This document shows positions 1 through 8,362 of a stretch of DNA of 64,000 nt, one piece after another (the stretch's first letter is position 1; every line of letters begins with the position of its first letter). The translations under genes and the position numbers were made by a program. The DNA is taken from the NCBI GenBank assembly GCA_038231395.1, contig JBBRLL010000019.1, positions 11,462 to 75,461 of the forward strand, written 5' to 3'. The notes below the pieces were generated by a model. It was not told the origin of the DNA. It made no database searches and saw only the letters and a list, made by a program, of their open reading frames with translations. This DNA is from Stagnihabitans sp038231395. Its GTDB lineage: Bacteria > Pseudomonadota > Alphaproteobacteria > Rhodobacterales > Rhodobacteraceae.

Positions 1-95
1 CGCAGCGCGCCCAGATCGGCGCTCCACACCGAGAATTCGGCGATCAGGCGGTTGCGCGGCAGAGTATCCAGCCAGTCTGCGTCAGGTCGTGCCAT
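1..95 (-). CDS. Ribulose-phosphate 3-epimerase-like protein, N-terminal fragment
   Basis: Only the first 31 codons lie inside the window; the gene runs off the left edge. It starts with ATG at 95 and reads MARPDADWLDTLPRNRLIAE, then a stretch ending in FSVWSADLGAL. The LPR(D/N)RL-AEFSxWSADL pattern resembles the start of ribulose-phosphate 3-epimerase-type TIM barrels found next to transaldolase in Rhodobacterales. That would fit a pentose-phosphate role together with the transaldolase just upstream, but the fragment is too short to prove the family. A terminator at 106-134 separates it from transaldolase, so it may have its own promoter further into the intergenic gap or depend on read-through. 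Confidence 0.45.
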   Translation of the reverse strand, partial: MARPDADWLDTLPRNRLIAEFSVWSADLGAL

Positions 96-105
96 GCGTT
101 CCCTC

Positions 106-134
106 AAAAAATGCGCCCCGGCGTTCACCGGGGC
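106..134 (-). terminator. Rho-independent terminator after transaldolase
   Basis: Read leftward, a 7-bp GC-only stem (GCCCCGG, 6-nt loop, CCGGGGC; 115-134) is followed directly by a run of six T (106-111). It lies 7 bases after the transaldolase stop codon. Confidence 0.8.
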
Positions 135-140
135 TAATGC

Positions 141-1076
141 TTACAGTTTTGCCGCCACCATCGCCTCTAGCTTCAGGGTGTCGGCGTGGAAATTGCGGAT
201 GCCCTCGGACAGCTTTTCCGTGGCCATCGCGTCTTCGTTGTGGCCCCAGCGGAACTCTGCCTCTGAAATCGCCATGTCGGGGGCACCGGCAGCACCGGCG
301 GTCAACATGCGCGGCAGGTCACCCATGTCTTCAGACAGCTTGCCGATCAGGTCGGGCGAAATGGTCAGGCGGTCACACCCGGCCAAGGCTTCGATCTGGC
401 CGGGGTTGCGGAAAGACGCGCCCATCACGACGGTTTTGATGCCGTGCGATTTGTAATGGTCGTAGATCTTGCGCACCGACTGCACGCCCGGATCATCCTC
501 GGCCGTGAAGGTTTTGCCGGTGGATTTGCTGTACCAGTCGGTGATCCGGCCGACGAAGGGAGAGATCAGGAACACCCCGGCATCGGCGCAGGCTTTGGCT
601 TGCGCCATGGAAAACAGCAGGGTCAGGTTGCATTGGATGCCGGCTTTTTCCAACTCACGCGCTGCCTGAATCCCCTCCCAGGTCGAGGCGAGTTTGATCA
701 GGATGCGGTCTTTGGGCACGCCAAGCTTGGCATAAGCCTCGATCAGGGCGTGGGCCTTGGCGATGGAGGCGGGTTTGTCGAACGACAGGCGGGCGTCAAC
801 CTCGGTGGACACCCGGCCCGGGACGATGGCGGCCAGTTCCGCGCCAAGGCCTACGGTCAGGTCCTGCACGATGGCCGCAACCGCGTCGGCACCGCCCTTC
901 AGGCGCGAGATGGTGGCGGCAAAGCGGTCCTGATTGGCCGGGCTTTGCATGGCTTTCAGAACAAGGCTGGGGTTGGTGGTGCAGTCTTGCGGGGCAAGGC
1001 GGCGGACAGCGTCGATGTCGCCGGTGTCCGCCACGACGACGGTCATCGTCTTAAGCTGGTCAAGTTTGCTGGTCAT
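141..1076 (-). CDS. tal: Transaldolase
   Basis: A 311-residue class I transaldolase, the usual length for the TalB type. It exchanges dihydroxyacetone units between sedoheptulose 7-phosphate and glyceraldehyde 3-phosphate in the non-oxidative pentose-phosphate pathway, in the cytoplasm. Visible family motifs are the N-terminal DCTTNPSL, the Schiff-base lysine in DRILIKLASTWEGI, CNLTLLFS, and SPFVGRITDW. The ATG at 1076 is preferred over one five codons upstream because GAAGGA lies 7 bases before it. It stands next to a possible ribulose-phosphate epimerase and a sugar-type ROK regulator, which suggests a carbohydrate catabolic block. It ends at a strong terminator. Confidence 0.95.
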   Translation of the reverse strand: MTSKLDQLKTMTVVVADTGDIDAVRRLAPQDCTTNPSLVLKAMQSPANQDRFAATISRLKGGADAVAAIVQDLTVGLGAELAAIVPGRVSTEVDARLSFDKPASIAKAHALIEAYAKLGVPKDRILIKLASTWEGIQAARELEKAGIQCNLTLLFSMAQAKACADAGVFLISPFVGRITDWYSKSTGKTFTAEDDPGVQSVRKIYDHYKSHGIKTVVMGASFRNPGQIEALAGCDRLTISPDLIGKLSEDMGDLPRMLTAGAAGAPDMAISEAEFRWGHNEDAMATEKLSEGIRNFHADTLKLEAMVAAKL

Positions 1077-1172
1077 GATGCGGTCCTTCATCTGGGTTCG
1101 CGGGGGATGCGCGGGAAATCGGCTGGCCTCTGTTTGACACGGGATTGACGGGGGGGAAAGGTCTGCATCGGC

Positions 1173-2435
1173 TCACCTGCTTTTCGCAGGGGTCAGATCA
1201 TCAAGGTCGGGCAGGGTGAACAATCGGTCGCGCAGGCGGGCGGCGGCACCGATGGCTGCACCTTCAGACCCGAAACGGGAAAGGTGAAGCGTAGGGCATG
1301 CACCCCCTTCCAGCATCCGGGCTGCGAAGTTCGCTTCGACCCGGCTGGCCACCAACGGATAAAGCCGGGCCAAAGGGCCGCCCAGAACGATGCGGTCGGG
1401 GTCCAGCAAATGTGCCGCGTTGGCAAGACCCGCAGCCAAAGCCTCGGCCCACAGGGTCAGTGCTTTCTGGGTGGCGGGCTGGTCGCGGCTGGCCAGCAGT
1501 CGTGAGACGCCTTCTGACACCGCCCTGCCCTGCCCCATCGCCTCGGGAAACGCCGCGGCACCGGCCAAAGCCTCAAATTTGGCCGCGCGGTCGTGTAGTG
1601 AGATCCGCATATGGCCCAACTCTCCGGCAAAACCATGCGCGCCGGTGATCAGTCTGGCGCCGGCGACATGGGCCGAACCGATGCCCTCGGCCAGAAGCAC
1701 CATCAGGAGGTTGGCAGGCACCGGGTCGATTCCGGTCAGGTCAGCGCCGGCAAGTTCGGCGGTGGCAAGTTCGGCGGTGGCAAGTTCTGCGCTGGCAACT
1801 TCTGCGCTGGCAAGTTCGGCGCTGGCGAAGGCGAAGGCGTCGTTGCCAACCTCAACCGTCCATTCGGGCGGCATGCTTTGGCGCAAGGCGTCCTGCATGG
1901 GCACATGGCGCCAGCCAAGGATCGGCGCATTGACGATCTGACCCTGCCGCCCTACCAGACCCGGCACGGCAAGCCCCAGCCCGTGGATGTGCGACGGATC
2001 GGTCCCGGCGGCGAGGCTTTTGGCCATGGCAACGATCTTGCGACGCATGGCCGCCGGGTCGTGAAAATCTGGGCCAGCAGGTTCAATAAGTCGATGGGCC
2101 ACATGCATATCAAGGTTCAAAAGCACGCCGGAAATGGCCCGCGTGTCGATCTCGATCCCGATGAACTGCGCGCCGAGCGGGTTGAGGCGAACCGAAATGC
2201 CGGGCCGACCGACGCCGGGTTTTTCAGGTTTGACCGCTTTTACTGCTGTGCCACGGGGGGGCTCCGCCTCGATCACCAGCCTCGCTTCCACCAGTTCGGT
2301 GACGGCGTGGCCGACCGTGGCGCGGGTCTGGCCCAATACCCGGGCCATATCGGCGCGCGACATCACGGCACCGCCCTGCAACAACCGCAGACACCGCAAC
2401 GCGTTGATGTGGCGCAAAAGCCGTGTGGTGATCAT
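1173..2435 (-). CDS. ROK-family transcriptional regulator
   Basis: 420 residues: an N-terminal winged helix (about residues 8-70, with ADMARVLGQTRATVGHAVTE as recognition region) followed by a ROK sugar-kinase fold (LGLAVPGLVG, GNDAF, GELGHMRIS). The cysteine cluster that binds zinc in ROK kinases after GELGHM is absent, so it is more likely a NagC/XylR-type regulator than an active kinase. After the NDAFAFA segment an alanine/glutamate-rich stretch built from the pentapeptide AELA(T/S) is inserted, encoded by a 15-bp tandem repeat. Its ATG overlaps the stop of the upstream hydrolase by 4 bases, so it is co-transcribed with the sugar genes it probably controls. The inducer is unknown. Confidence 0.8.
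   Translation of the reverse strand: MITTRLLRHINALRCLRLLQGGAVMSRADMARVLGQTRATVGHAVTELVEARLVIEAEPPRGTAVKAVKPEKPGVGRPGISVRLNPLGAQFIGIEIDTRAISGVLLNLDMHVAHRLIEPAGPDFHDPAAMRRKIVAMAKSLAAGTDPSHIHGLGLAVPGLVGRQGQIVNAPILGWRHVPMQDALRQSMPPEWTVEVGNDAFAFASAELASAEVASAELATAELATAELAGADLTGIDPVPANLLMVLLAEGIGSAHVAGARLITGAHGFAGELGHMRISLHDRAAKFEALAGAAAFPEAMGQGRAVSEGVSRLLASRDQPATQKALTLWAEALAAGLANAAHLLDPDRIVLGGPLARLYPLVASRVEANFAARMLEGGACPTLHLSRFGSEGAAIGAAARLRDRLFTLPDLDDLTPAKSR
1749..1823. repeat. 15-bp minisatellite inside the ROK gene
   Basis: Five head-to-tail 15-bp units of the form GGCAAGTTCGGCGGT with 1-3 base changes each. The unit is in frame and encodes AELA(T/S) repeats on the minus strand. In-frame 15-bp steps allow copy-number change without frameshift. 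Confidence 0.85.
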
Positions 2436-3226
2436 CGAAGCGCAAGAAAGCTGGCAAGGGTCGCGCGGGACTCTGCCACATGGGCGGGCTTGTCGCGGCC
2501 TTTGGGCGTCAGATTTTCAAGCTGTGCGCCGGGGATCATGTCGGCCAGACGCTTGCCATAGTCAACCGGGTGGACGTGATCCTCCCCCGTGACCAAAACC
2601 AGCGTCGGCAATGTCAGCGCCATGATCTGCGCCGCACTGACGCCCGGTCCATCCAGCGGAATACGCGACAACAGGGCGATGGTGGTCTCTATCTGCGGCC
2701 GCGCAAAGAAGCTTAGCAATGAGGCGGCGTTGTCGGGCGAGGCAAGGCTGAGGTCGCGGTAGGTCTGACCGGATTGGAACAGGGCACGGCCCACCGCGCC
2801 GTGCGAGGCCAAAAGGCGCGCCACCTCCAGATAGGCTTTCATGGTGGGCGGTGCTGGGTGATCGACCCAAGCGGGGCGGGTCAGGATCAAAGCCTCGGTC
2901 CGGGTGGGATAAAGCACTGCAAGCCGCAAGCTGATGGCTGCCCCAAGTGAGATGCCGCCCACAGCCACCGACGCCAGACCCAGATGATCCAGCAAAGCCA
3001 AGGCATCCTCGGTGAACTGGGCGATGGACAGGTCGCCCTCGGGTCCAAGGTCAGACCCCGCATGGCCACGACAGATGAGGGTGATGCGCTGGAAACCGTC
3101 CGGAAAAACCTCCGCCGGTTGGGCGGACGTGGCCCCCAACCCGTGCTGCCACAAGACCGGGCGGCCCTGACCCTCCACCTCGAAGGCGAGGGTCGTGCCG
3201 TCTTGGATGGTGAAATGCCCCCTCAC
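2432..3226 (-). CDS. Alpha/beta-fold hydrolase
   Basis: 264 residues with the alpha/beta-hydrolase layout: QHGLGAT near residue 28 (oxyanion loop), nucleophile elbow GGISLGA with the serine near residue 94, an acid in GEDHVHP, and a C-terminal histidine in KPAHVAE. The substrate cannot be told; family members include esterases, lactonases and C-C hydrolases. It starts with GTG overlapping the isomerase stop by 4 bases and ends overlapping the ROK regulator start, so the three genes are translationally coupled. A lactonase step in a sugar-acid pathway would fit the neighbours, but that is inference only. Confidence 0.75.
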   Translation of the reverse strand: MRGHFTIQDGTTLAFEVEGQGRPVLWQHGLGATSAQPAEVFPDGFQRITLICRGHAGSDLGPEGDLSIAQFTEDALALLDHLGLASVAVGGISLGAAISLRLAVLYPTRTEALILTRPAWVDHPAPPTMKAYLEVARLLASHGAVGRALFQSGQTYRDLSLASPDNAASLLSFFARPQIETTIALLSRIPLDGPGVSAAQIMALTLPTLVLVTGEDHVHPVDYGKRLADMIPGAQLENLTPKGRDKPAHVAESRATLASFLALR

Positions 3227-4038
3227 ACGTCACACAGATCGCGCAGGGCTTTGGCAGCAGCCGGGGCATCAGCGGCGTCAAAGCCATGACCGATCAGCGC
3301 GCCGTCAAAGCCCGCCGCTTTCAGGCCGGCGACAAAGCCGGGCAGGTCGATCACGCCAGCGCCGGGGGGTACGACCTTTCCGGTGGCATCATGGTCCTTG
3401 GCGTGGGCGAGGAGGAGGTTTTGGCCCAGAAGGTGAAGCGCGTGGTCAAGGATCGCCTTTTGCCGCGCAGCGTCTTGGGCCGGGATCAGGTTGGCCGCGT
3501 CCAGAACGATGCCAAGATGCGGCGCGCACATCTGGTCAAGGATGCGGCGGGCGGTCTTGGCGTCCGCGATCACATTGGCCGGTTCGGGTTCGATCCCCAA
3601 GGCGAGGCCATGTTGGGCGGCTTGATCCAGCGCCCAGGTCAGTTCGGTGCACAGGTCGGCCCAAGCCTCTGGCGTGGCGTTATCGGGGTGGGCAGCCCAC
3701 ATGTTGCCCGCGTTGCGAGAGCCGGTGCAAAGGGTGACAACCGGAATGCCAAGCCGTCTGGCGGCAAGAAGGACGTTGAGGAAGCGCGGGCGGTGAGCGG
3801 CGCGGTGAGCAGGGTCGGGGTGGGCCATGTTCCAGGTGCCGGACAGGGCAGACATGACGACGCCTTTCGTCTGGGTCAGGGCGTTTTCCAGATCATCGGG
3901 CAAGGCGTCTGGCAAGGAGGCCAGTCCAAGGTTGGAGAGGTTGAACTGCACAGCCGCAAAGCCATCGGCGCGGACGGCGGCGAAGGTTTGCGCAGCGGTG
4001 GGCACAGGATAGGTGCGGGAAAAGACGGCAGGGATCAT
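3223..4038 (-). CDS. Sugar phosphate isomerase/epimerase (xylose-isomerase-like TIM barrel)
   Basis: 271 residues of the AP-endonuclease-2 / xylose-isomerase-like TIM barrel class. Supporting features are FAAVRADGFAAVQFNLS at the start, the metal-ligand type acids in LGIEPEPANVIAD and LGIVLDAANL, the HAKDHD segment and the C-terminal GFDGALIGHGFDA. Such enzymes epimerise or isomerise keto-sugars and inosose-type compounds; the exact substrate is not recognisable. It is followed with a 4-base overlap by the hydrolase and preceded by the Gfo/Idh/MocA oxidoreductase, a combination common in polyol and inositol-like catabolic clusters. Confidence 0.75.
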   Translation of the reverse strand: MIPAVFSRTYPVPTAAQTFAAVRADGFAAVQFNLSNLGLASLPDALPDDLENALTQTKGVVMSALSGTWNMAHPDPAHRAAHRPRFLNVLLAARRLGIPVVTLCTGSRNAGNMWAAHPDNATPEAWADLCTELTWALDQAAQHGLALGIEPEPANVIADAKTARRILDQMCAPHLGIVLDAANLIPAQDAARQKAILDHALHLLGQNLLLAHAKDHDATGKVVPPGAGVIDLPGFVAGLKAAGFDGALIGHGFDAADAPAAAKALRDLCDV

Positions 4039-4120
4039 GATTTATGCGCTGTGGTCAGGGGGAAGGGGCAAATTTTCTGCGAAAATTTCGGCGCCCGGTT
4101 TGCGAGGGATGCGCCTTGGA

Positions 4121-5200
4121 TCATACCGGACCCGTGGCATCAGACAGCTTCACCGGCCTGCCGGTTTCGACCGATTGCATCACGGCGACCATGCCTTGCA
4201 CCGATGCCAGACCGTCCTCGATGGTGGCACCTTCTTGCGGAATGCCTTTCAGGATGACGTCCGCAAACCCCTCCAGCTGGCGGCGGTAGAAATGGCCGTC
4301 GGCCCCCAGAACCCGGTGGGTGGAGGCATCGGCTTCGCGGAAAATATCCACCTCTGAGGCGCGATAATACCATGGATTCAGGATGTTGGCGGCAATTGAG
4401 CCGTTCTGGCCGTAGATCTGAAACCCCTCGTGCCAATCCATCCGGACCGAAAGCGTCAGGTCCAGATGCCCCAGGGCGCGGTTTTCAAACTCCAGATCGA
4501 CGAACCATGACATCGCACCGTATTTCTCGCGGTGGCGGGCGTGGACTTCGGTGATCGGGCCGCAAAGATAGCGGGCAAGGTCCAGCAAATGGCAGCCATG
4601 CGCCAGCATGTTATAGCGTTTCAGATTGGCCTTGGGGTTGCCCTGCGGCTTCATCGGGCGCGATCCCGCGTGCGGCATCGGCTGGATGGCGTCGGTGTTG
4701 GTGTAGCGGGCGGTGCTGTCGCAATACCACGCCTTAAGCGCCAGGATTTCGCCCATCTCTCCCTGCAGAAAGTCGTGCGCCGACTGGATGCCGGGGTCAA
4801 AGCGCAGCATATGGCCGACTTGCAAAACCTTGCCCGTGGCGTGGACGACCTTTTGAAGGTCGAGCACTTCCTCCACCGACAGGCCAATGGGCTTTTCGCA
4901 CAGGACATGCTTGCCGGCCTCTAGCGCCTTGATGGCAGCTGGCACGTGAAAGGCGTCAGAGATGCCGATGATCACCGCGTCAACCGTCTCATCGGCGAGC
5001 ATCTGGTCATAGTCGAGGTAGGTTTTCTGTGCGTCGTAAAAGGCGCCAAAACGGTTGGCCAGCCCCGCATCCGCATCACAAACGGCGCGCAGTTGGGTGT
5101 TGCGGCCCTTCTGCACCGACTCCAGATGGGCGAACTGCGAGATCGGGCCACAGCCCAAAATCCCCACATTGAGCAAATGCGCTTCCTTGGTGACCGGCAT
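4121..5200 (-). CDS. Gfo/Idh/MocA-family NAD(P)-dependent oxidoreductase
   Basis: 359 residues. The N-terminal Rossmann fold shows NVGILGCGPISQFAHL (residues 10-26), and the family lysine lies in the segment HVLCEKPIGL. The C-terminal half is the family's alpha/beta substrate domain (HMLRFDPGIQSAHDF, HGCHLLDLARYL). Members oxidise sugars, inositols or related polyols at a ring hydroxyl; the substrate is not evident. It is the first gene of the leftward sugar block and its ATG lies 143 bp from the divergent phosphomannomutase, so the shared gap probably holds the promoter and an operator for the ROK regulator. Confidence 0.85.
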   Translation of the reverse strand: MPVTKEAHLLNVGILGCGPISQFAHLESVQKGRNTQLRAVCDADAGLANRFGAFYDAQKTYLDYDQMLADETVDAVIIGISDAFHVPAAIKALEAGKHVLCEKPIGLSVEEVLDLQKVVHATGKVLQVGHMLRFDPGIQSAHDFLQGEMGEILALKAWYCDSTARYTNTDAIQPMPHAGSRPMKPQGNPKANLKRYNMLAHGCHLLDLARYLCGPITEVHARHREKYGAMSWFVDLEFENRALGHLDLTLSVRMDWHEGFQIYGQNGSIAANILNPWYYRASEVDIFREADASTHRVLGADGHFYRRQLEGFADVILKGIPQEGATIEDGLASVQGMVAVMQSVETGRPVKLSDATGPV

Positions 5201-5343
5201 CTGATCCTCCTTGAGTTTTAATTTGTTTACGACAGATACTAAAGCCTTTCAAGAGGGCGTGGCCGGTCAGCACGCCAAATTTTGCGGCTTTGCGCGCTGA
5301 TCATATGCCGCTAAACCCAAACCCTGACAAAGGACACAAAGCC

Positions 5344-6705
5344 ATGAGCCTGACCTGTTTCAAAGCCTATGACATCCGCGGTCGCCTTGGCGTTGATCTG
5401 GACGAGGGCATTGCCGCAAGGATCGGTCACGGACTTGCTCTGGCTTTGGGCGCGAAACGGATCGTGATTGGCCGCGACGCGCGGGCCACTTCACAAGCGC
5501 TTGCAGAGGCTGTGATTGCGGCATTGCTGGACGAGGGGGTTGAAGTTCTGGACCTTGGCCTGTCAGGCACCGAAGAGATGTATCACGCGACCAGCCATTT
5601 TGCGGCCGATGGCGGGATCACCGTCACCGCCTCGCACAACCCGATTGATTACAATGGGATGAAGATGGTTCGCAAAGCCTCGGCCCCTTTGAGCAGTGCC
5701 GAGTTTTCGTCAATCCGCAGGCTGGCCGAGGGCGCGTTCGGCGCGCCCAAGCCCGGCGGATCGCGGCGCGATGTGGGTCCGGAGGCGCGGGCCGCCTATG
5801 TGGCATCGGTGCTGCGCTTTGTGGATGTGACCGCCCTGCGTCCGCTGAAAGTTCTGGTCAACGCGGGAAATGGTGCTGCCGGCCCGACTTTTGACGCGAT
5901 TGCCGCCGGGTTGGCAAAACTGGGTGCGCCGCTGACGTTTATCCGCCTGAACCACCAACCCGATGCAACCTTTCCCAACGGCATCCCCAATCCATTGCTG
6001 GTGGAAAACCGCGCGCAAACCGGCGATGCGGTTGTGGCCGCAGGTGCCGATCTGGGCGTGGCCTGGGACGGCGATTTTGACCGCTGCTTTTTCTTTGATC
6101 ACACCGGCGCGTTCATTGATGGCGAATATATCGTTGGCCTTCTGGCCGAGGTTTTCCTTGCCAAGGAGGCCGGGGCGCGGATTGTCCACGACCCGCGCGT
6201 GGTTTGGAATACCCGCGATCTGGTGGCTTCGGCGGGAGGTGTGGCGGTTCAGGCCCGCACCGGCCACGCCTTCATCAAGCAGGCGATGCGCGACAACGGC
6301 GCTGTATATGGGGGCGAGATGTCGGCGCACCACTACTTTCGAGATTTCGTCTGGTGCGACAGCGGCATGATCCCCTTTTTGTTGATCACCGAACTGGTCA
6401 GCCGCAAAGGCGCTTTGGCGGGGCTTGTGGCCGGTCGGAAGGCCGCGTTTCCGTCGTCCGGCGAGATCAATTACCACCTGAAAAACCCCGCCGCTGCGAT
6501 GGCCCGGGTTCGTGCGGCGTTTGAACCCTTGGCCCGGACCGTCGACCAAACCGACGGGCTAAGTCTTGAGTTCGACGGTTGGCGGCTGAACCTGCGCGCC
6601 TCCAACACCGAACCGGTGGTACGGCTGAACGTCGAACAATGCGGTCATGCGCAGGATTTGCCCGGAAGAGTCGCGCAGGTGGAACGCCTTTTGCAGAAAG
6701 ACTGA
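5344..6705 (+). CDS. Phosphomannomutase/phosphoglucomutase
   Basis: 453 residues of the alpha-D-phosphohexomutase family, which interconverts hexose 6- and 1-phosphates (mannose or glucose) to feed nucleotide-sugar and polysaccharide synthesis. All four domain signatures are visible: the phosphoserine loop TVTASHNP, the metal loop DGDFDR, the sugar loop GEMSAHH and the phosphate loop RASNTEPVVRL. The ATG at 5344 places KAYDIRG at its usual position near the N-terminus; an upstream in-frame ATG at 5290 would add an untypical leader. It stands alone on the plus strand, divergent from the sugar block. Confidence 0.9.
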   Translation: MSLTCFKAYDIRGRLGVDLDEGIAARIGHGLALALGAKRIVIGRDARATSQALAEAVIAALLDEGVEVLDLGLSGTEEMYHATSHFAADGGITVTASHNPIDYNGMKMVRKASAPLSSAEFSSIRRLAEGAFGAPKPGGSRRDVGPEARAAYVASVLRFVDVTALRPLKVLVNAGNGAAGPTFDAIAAGLAKLGAPLTFIRLNHQPDATFPNGIPNPLLVENRAQTGDAVVAAGADLGVAWDGDFDRCFFFDHTGAFIDGEYIVGLLAEVFLAKEAGARIVHDPRVVWNTRDLVASAGGVAVQARTGHAFIKQAMRDNGAVYGGEMSAHHYFRDFVWCDSGMIPFLLITELVSRKGALAGLVAGRKAAFPSSGEINYHLKNPAAAMARVRAAFEPLARTVDQTDGLSLEFDGWRLNLRASNTEPVVRLNVEQCGHAQDLPGRVAQVERLLQKD

Positions 6706-6870
6706 CGTGCGTTTTCGGGGCTGCGCGCTGCGACTGGGCGCAATTCGTGGTCAAGTCCCTCAATCTTAGCCCAGCCCTAACCACGGCAACAGAATTTCGT
6801 TATTTTCCCAAACCAAGACCTCACCTAAACCGTCAGAATACCGTGAATACGCGCGAAGATAGGACACGAC

Positions 6871-8091
6871 ATGCCGGTGGAAATCGTCGATACGCTGATC
6901 ATAGGTGGCGGGCAGGCTGGACTAGCGATGAGCGCGCATCTGGCCGAACACGGTGTGCCGCATCTTGTGCTGGAACGTCACCGGATCGCCGAACGCTGGC
7001 GATCGGAGCGTTGGGATTCGCTGGTGGCCAATGGCCCGGCGTGGCATGACCGCTTTCCGGCCTTGGGCTTTGACGACCTTGACCCCGACAGCTTTGCCCC
7101 GCGCGACCGGATCGTCAGCTATTTTGAAACCTTTGCAAAGCAGATTGCGGCTCCCATCCGCTGCGGCGTGACCGTGACCGCGCTTTCCAAAACAGCGGAC
7201 GGGTTCACCGCTGAAACGTCGCAAGGTGTCGTGCGGGCGGCCAATGTCGTGGTGGCAACCGGCCCGTTCCAGCGTCCGCTGACCCCGACCATTGTGCCGC
7301 CAGAGGCTGGCATCCTGCAAATGCACTCCAACGCGTATCGCAATCCCGGCCAACTGCCCGACGGTGCGGTTCTGGTGGTTGGTGCGGGGTCATCGGGCGC
7401 GCAGATCGCTGACGAGCTTTTGCGGGCGGGCAAGCGGGTTTACCTGTCGGTCGGCCCGCATGATCGCCCGCCGCGTGCCTACCGGGGCAAGGATTTCGTC
7501 TGGTGGCTGGGCGCTCTGGGTCAATGGGACGCCAAAGCCCGCGCGCCGGGGATGGAGCATGTCACTATCGCGGTCAGCGGCGCATATGGCGGCCAAACCA
7601 TTGATTTCCGCCGTCTGGCCAAGGCCGGAATGACGCTGCTGGGCCGGGTACAGACCTATGACGCCGGAGCCCTGAACGTTTCGCCGGACCTCGCTCAGAA
7701 CATCGCAAATGGCGATGCCAACTACCTTGCGGTGCTGGATGCCGCCGACGCCTATGCCGCCAAAAACGGCCTCGACTTGCCGCTTGAGCCTGAAGCACGC
7801 AAGATTGACCCTGCGCCAGACTGCGTGACCAACCCGATCCTGTCGCTTGATCTGGCCAAGTTCGGCGTGACGTCGATCATCTGGGCGACTGGCTATGTCA
7901 CTGATTTTGGCTGGCTTCAGGTTGACACTTTTGATGAAAAGGGAAGACCAAAGCATGATCGAGGCGTAGCCAGCCTCCCGGGCCTTTATTTCCTTGGCTT
8001 GTCCTGGCTGTCGCGCCGCGCCTCGCCCTTCATCTGGGGCGTCTGGCATGACGCGAGCCACCTTGCGAGCCATATCGTTGCGCGCAGGTGA
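6871..8091 (+). CDS. FAD/NAD(P)-dependent flavin monooxygenase-like oxidoreductase
   Basis: 406 residues with two dinucleotide folds: an N-terminal FAD site (IIGGGQAGLAMSAHL) and a central NAD(P)H site (VVGAGSSGAQIADELL), plus the late FAD motif ATGYVTDFGW. This is the arrangement of class B flavin monooxygenases such as YUCCA-type indole-pyruvate monooxygenases and Baeyer-Villiger-like enzymes, but the diagnostic FxGxxxHxxx(Y/W) fingerprint is not evident. It may therefore be a relative that oxidises amines, sulfides or ketones. It is a single gene with gaps on both sides and a possible terminator downstream. Confidence 0.8.
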   Translation: MPVEIVDTLIIGGGQAGLAMSAHLAEHGVPHLVLERHRIAERWRSERWDSLVANGPAWHDRFPALGFDDLDPDSFAPRDRIVSYFETFAKQIAAPIRCGVTVTALSKTADGFTAETSQGVVRAANVVVATGPFQRPLTPTIVPPEAGILQMHSNAYRNPGQLPDGAVLVVGAGSSGAQIADELLRAGKRVYLSVGPHDRPPRAYRGKDFVWWLGALGQWDAKARAPGMEHVTIAVSGAYGGQTIDFRRLAKAGMTLLGRVQTYDAGALNVSPDLAQNIANGDANYLAVLDAADAYAAKNGLDLPLEPEARKIDPAPDCVTNPILSLDLAKFGVTSIIWATGYVTDFGWLQVDTFDEKGRPKHDRGVASLPGLYFLGLSWLSRRASPFIWGVWHDASHLASHIVARR

Positions 8092-8210
8092 GACGATCCT
8101 GTCGTGACGCAGCGGTGAGGCCCAAGCCGCCTTGGCCGGAACTGGCTGCCCAACGTTGGGCACGGTGACTTTGGCAAGAAACCCGCCCGTAGGCGTTGAC
8201 GTCTGGGAGG

Positions 8211-8242
8211 GCCCCATTGCGGACCGCCGGGGGCATTTTTTT
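8211..8242 (+). terminator. Possible terminator after the flavin oxidoreductase
   Basis: GCCCC (8211-8215) pairs with GGGGC (8230-8234), with extra GC pairing inside the loop, followed by a run of seven T (8236-8242). The outer stem is only 5 bp, so this is moderately supported. It lies 120 bp after the stop codon. The rest of 8092-8362 shows no gene. Confidence 0.5.
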
Positions 8243-8362
8243 CCGCAAAACGCCAGCGGAACTCTCGCGTCGCTGTAACCTGCCTAAACGGATACCGACC
8301 ACCGGCGCTGTGTGGACTGGACGCCCCGGCTTCGTTCTCGAATGTTCGGGCCGTGCAACGTC

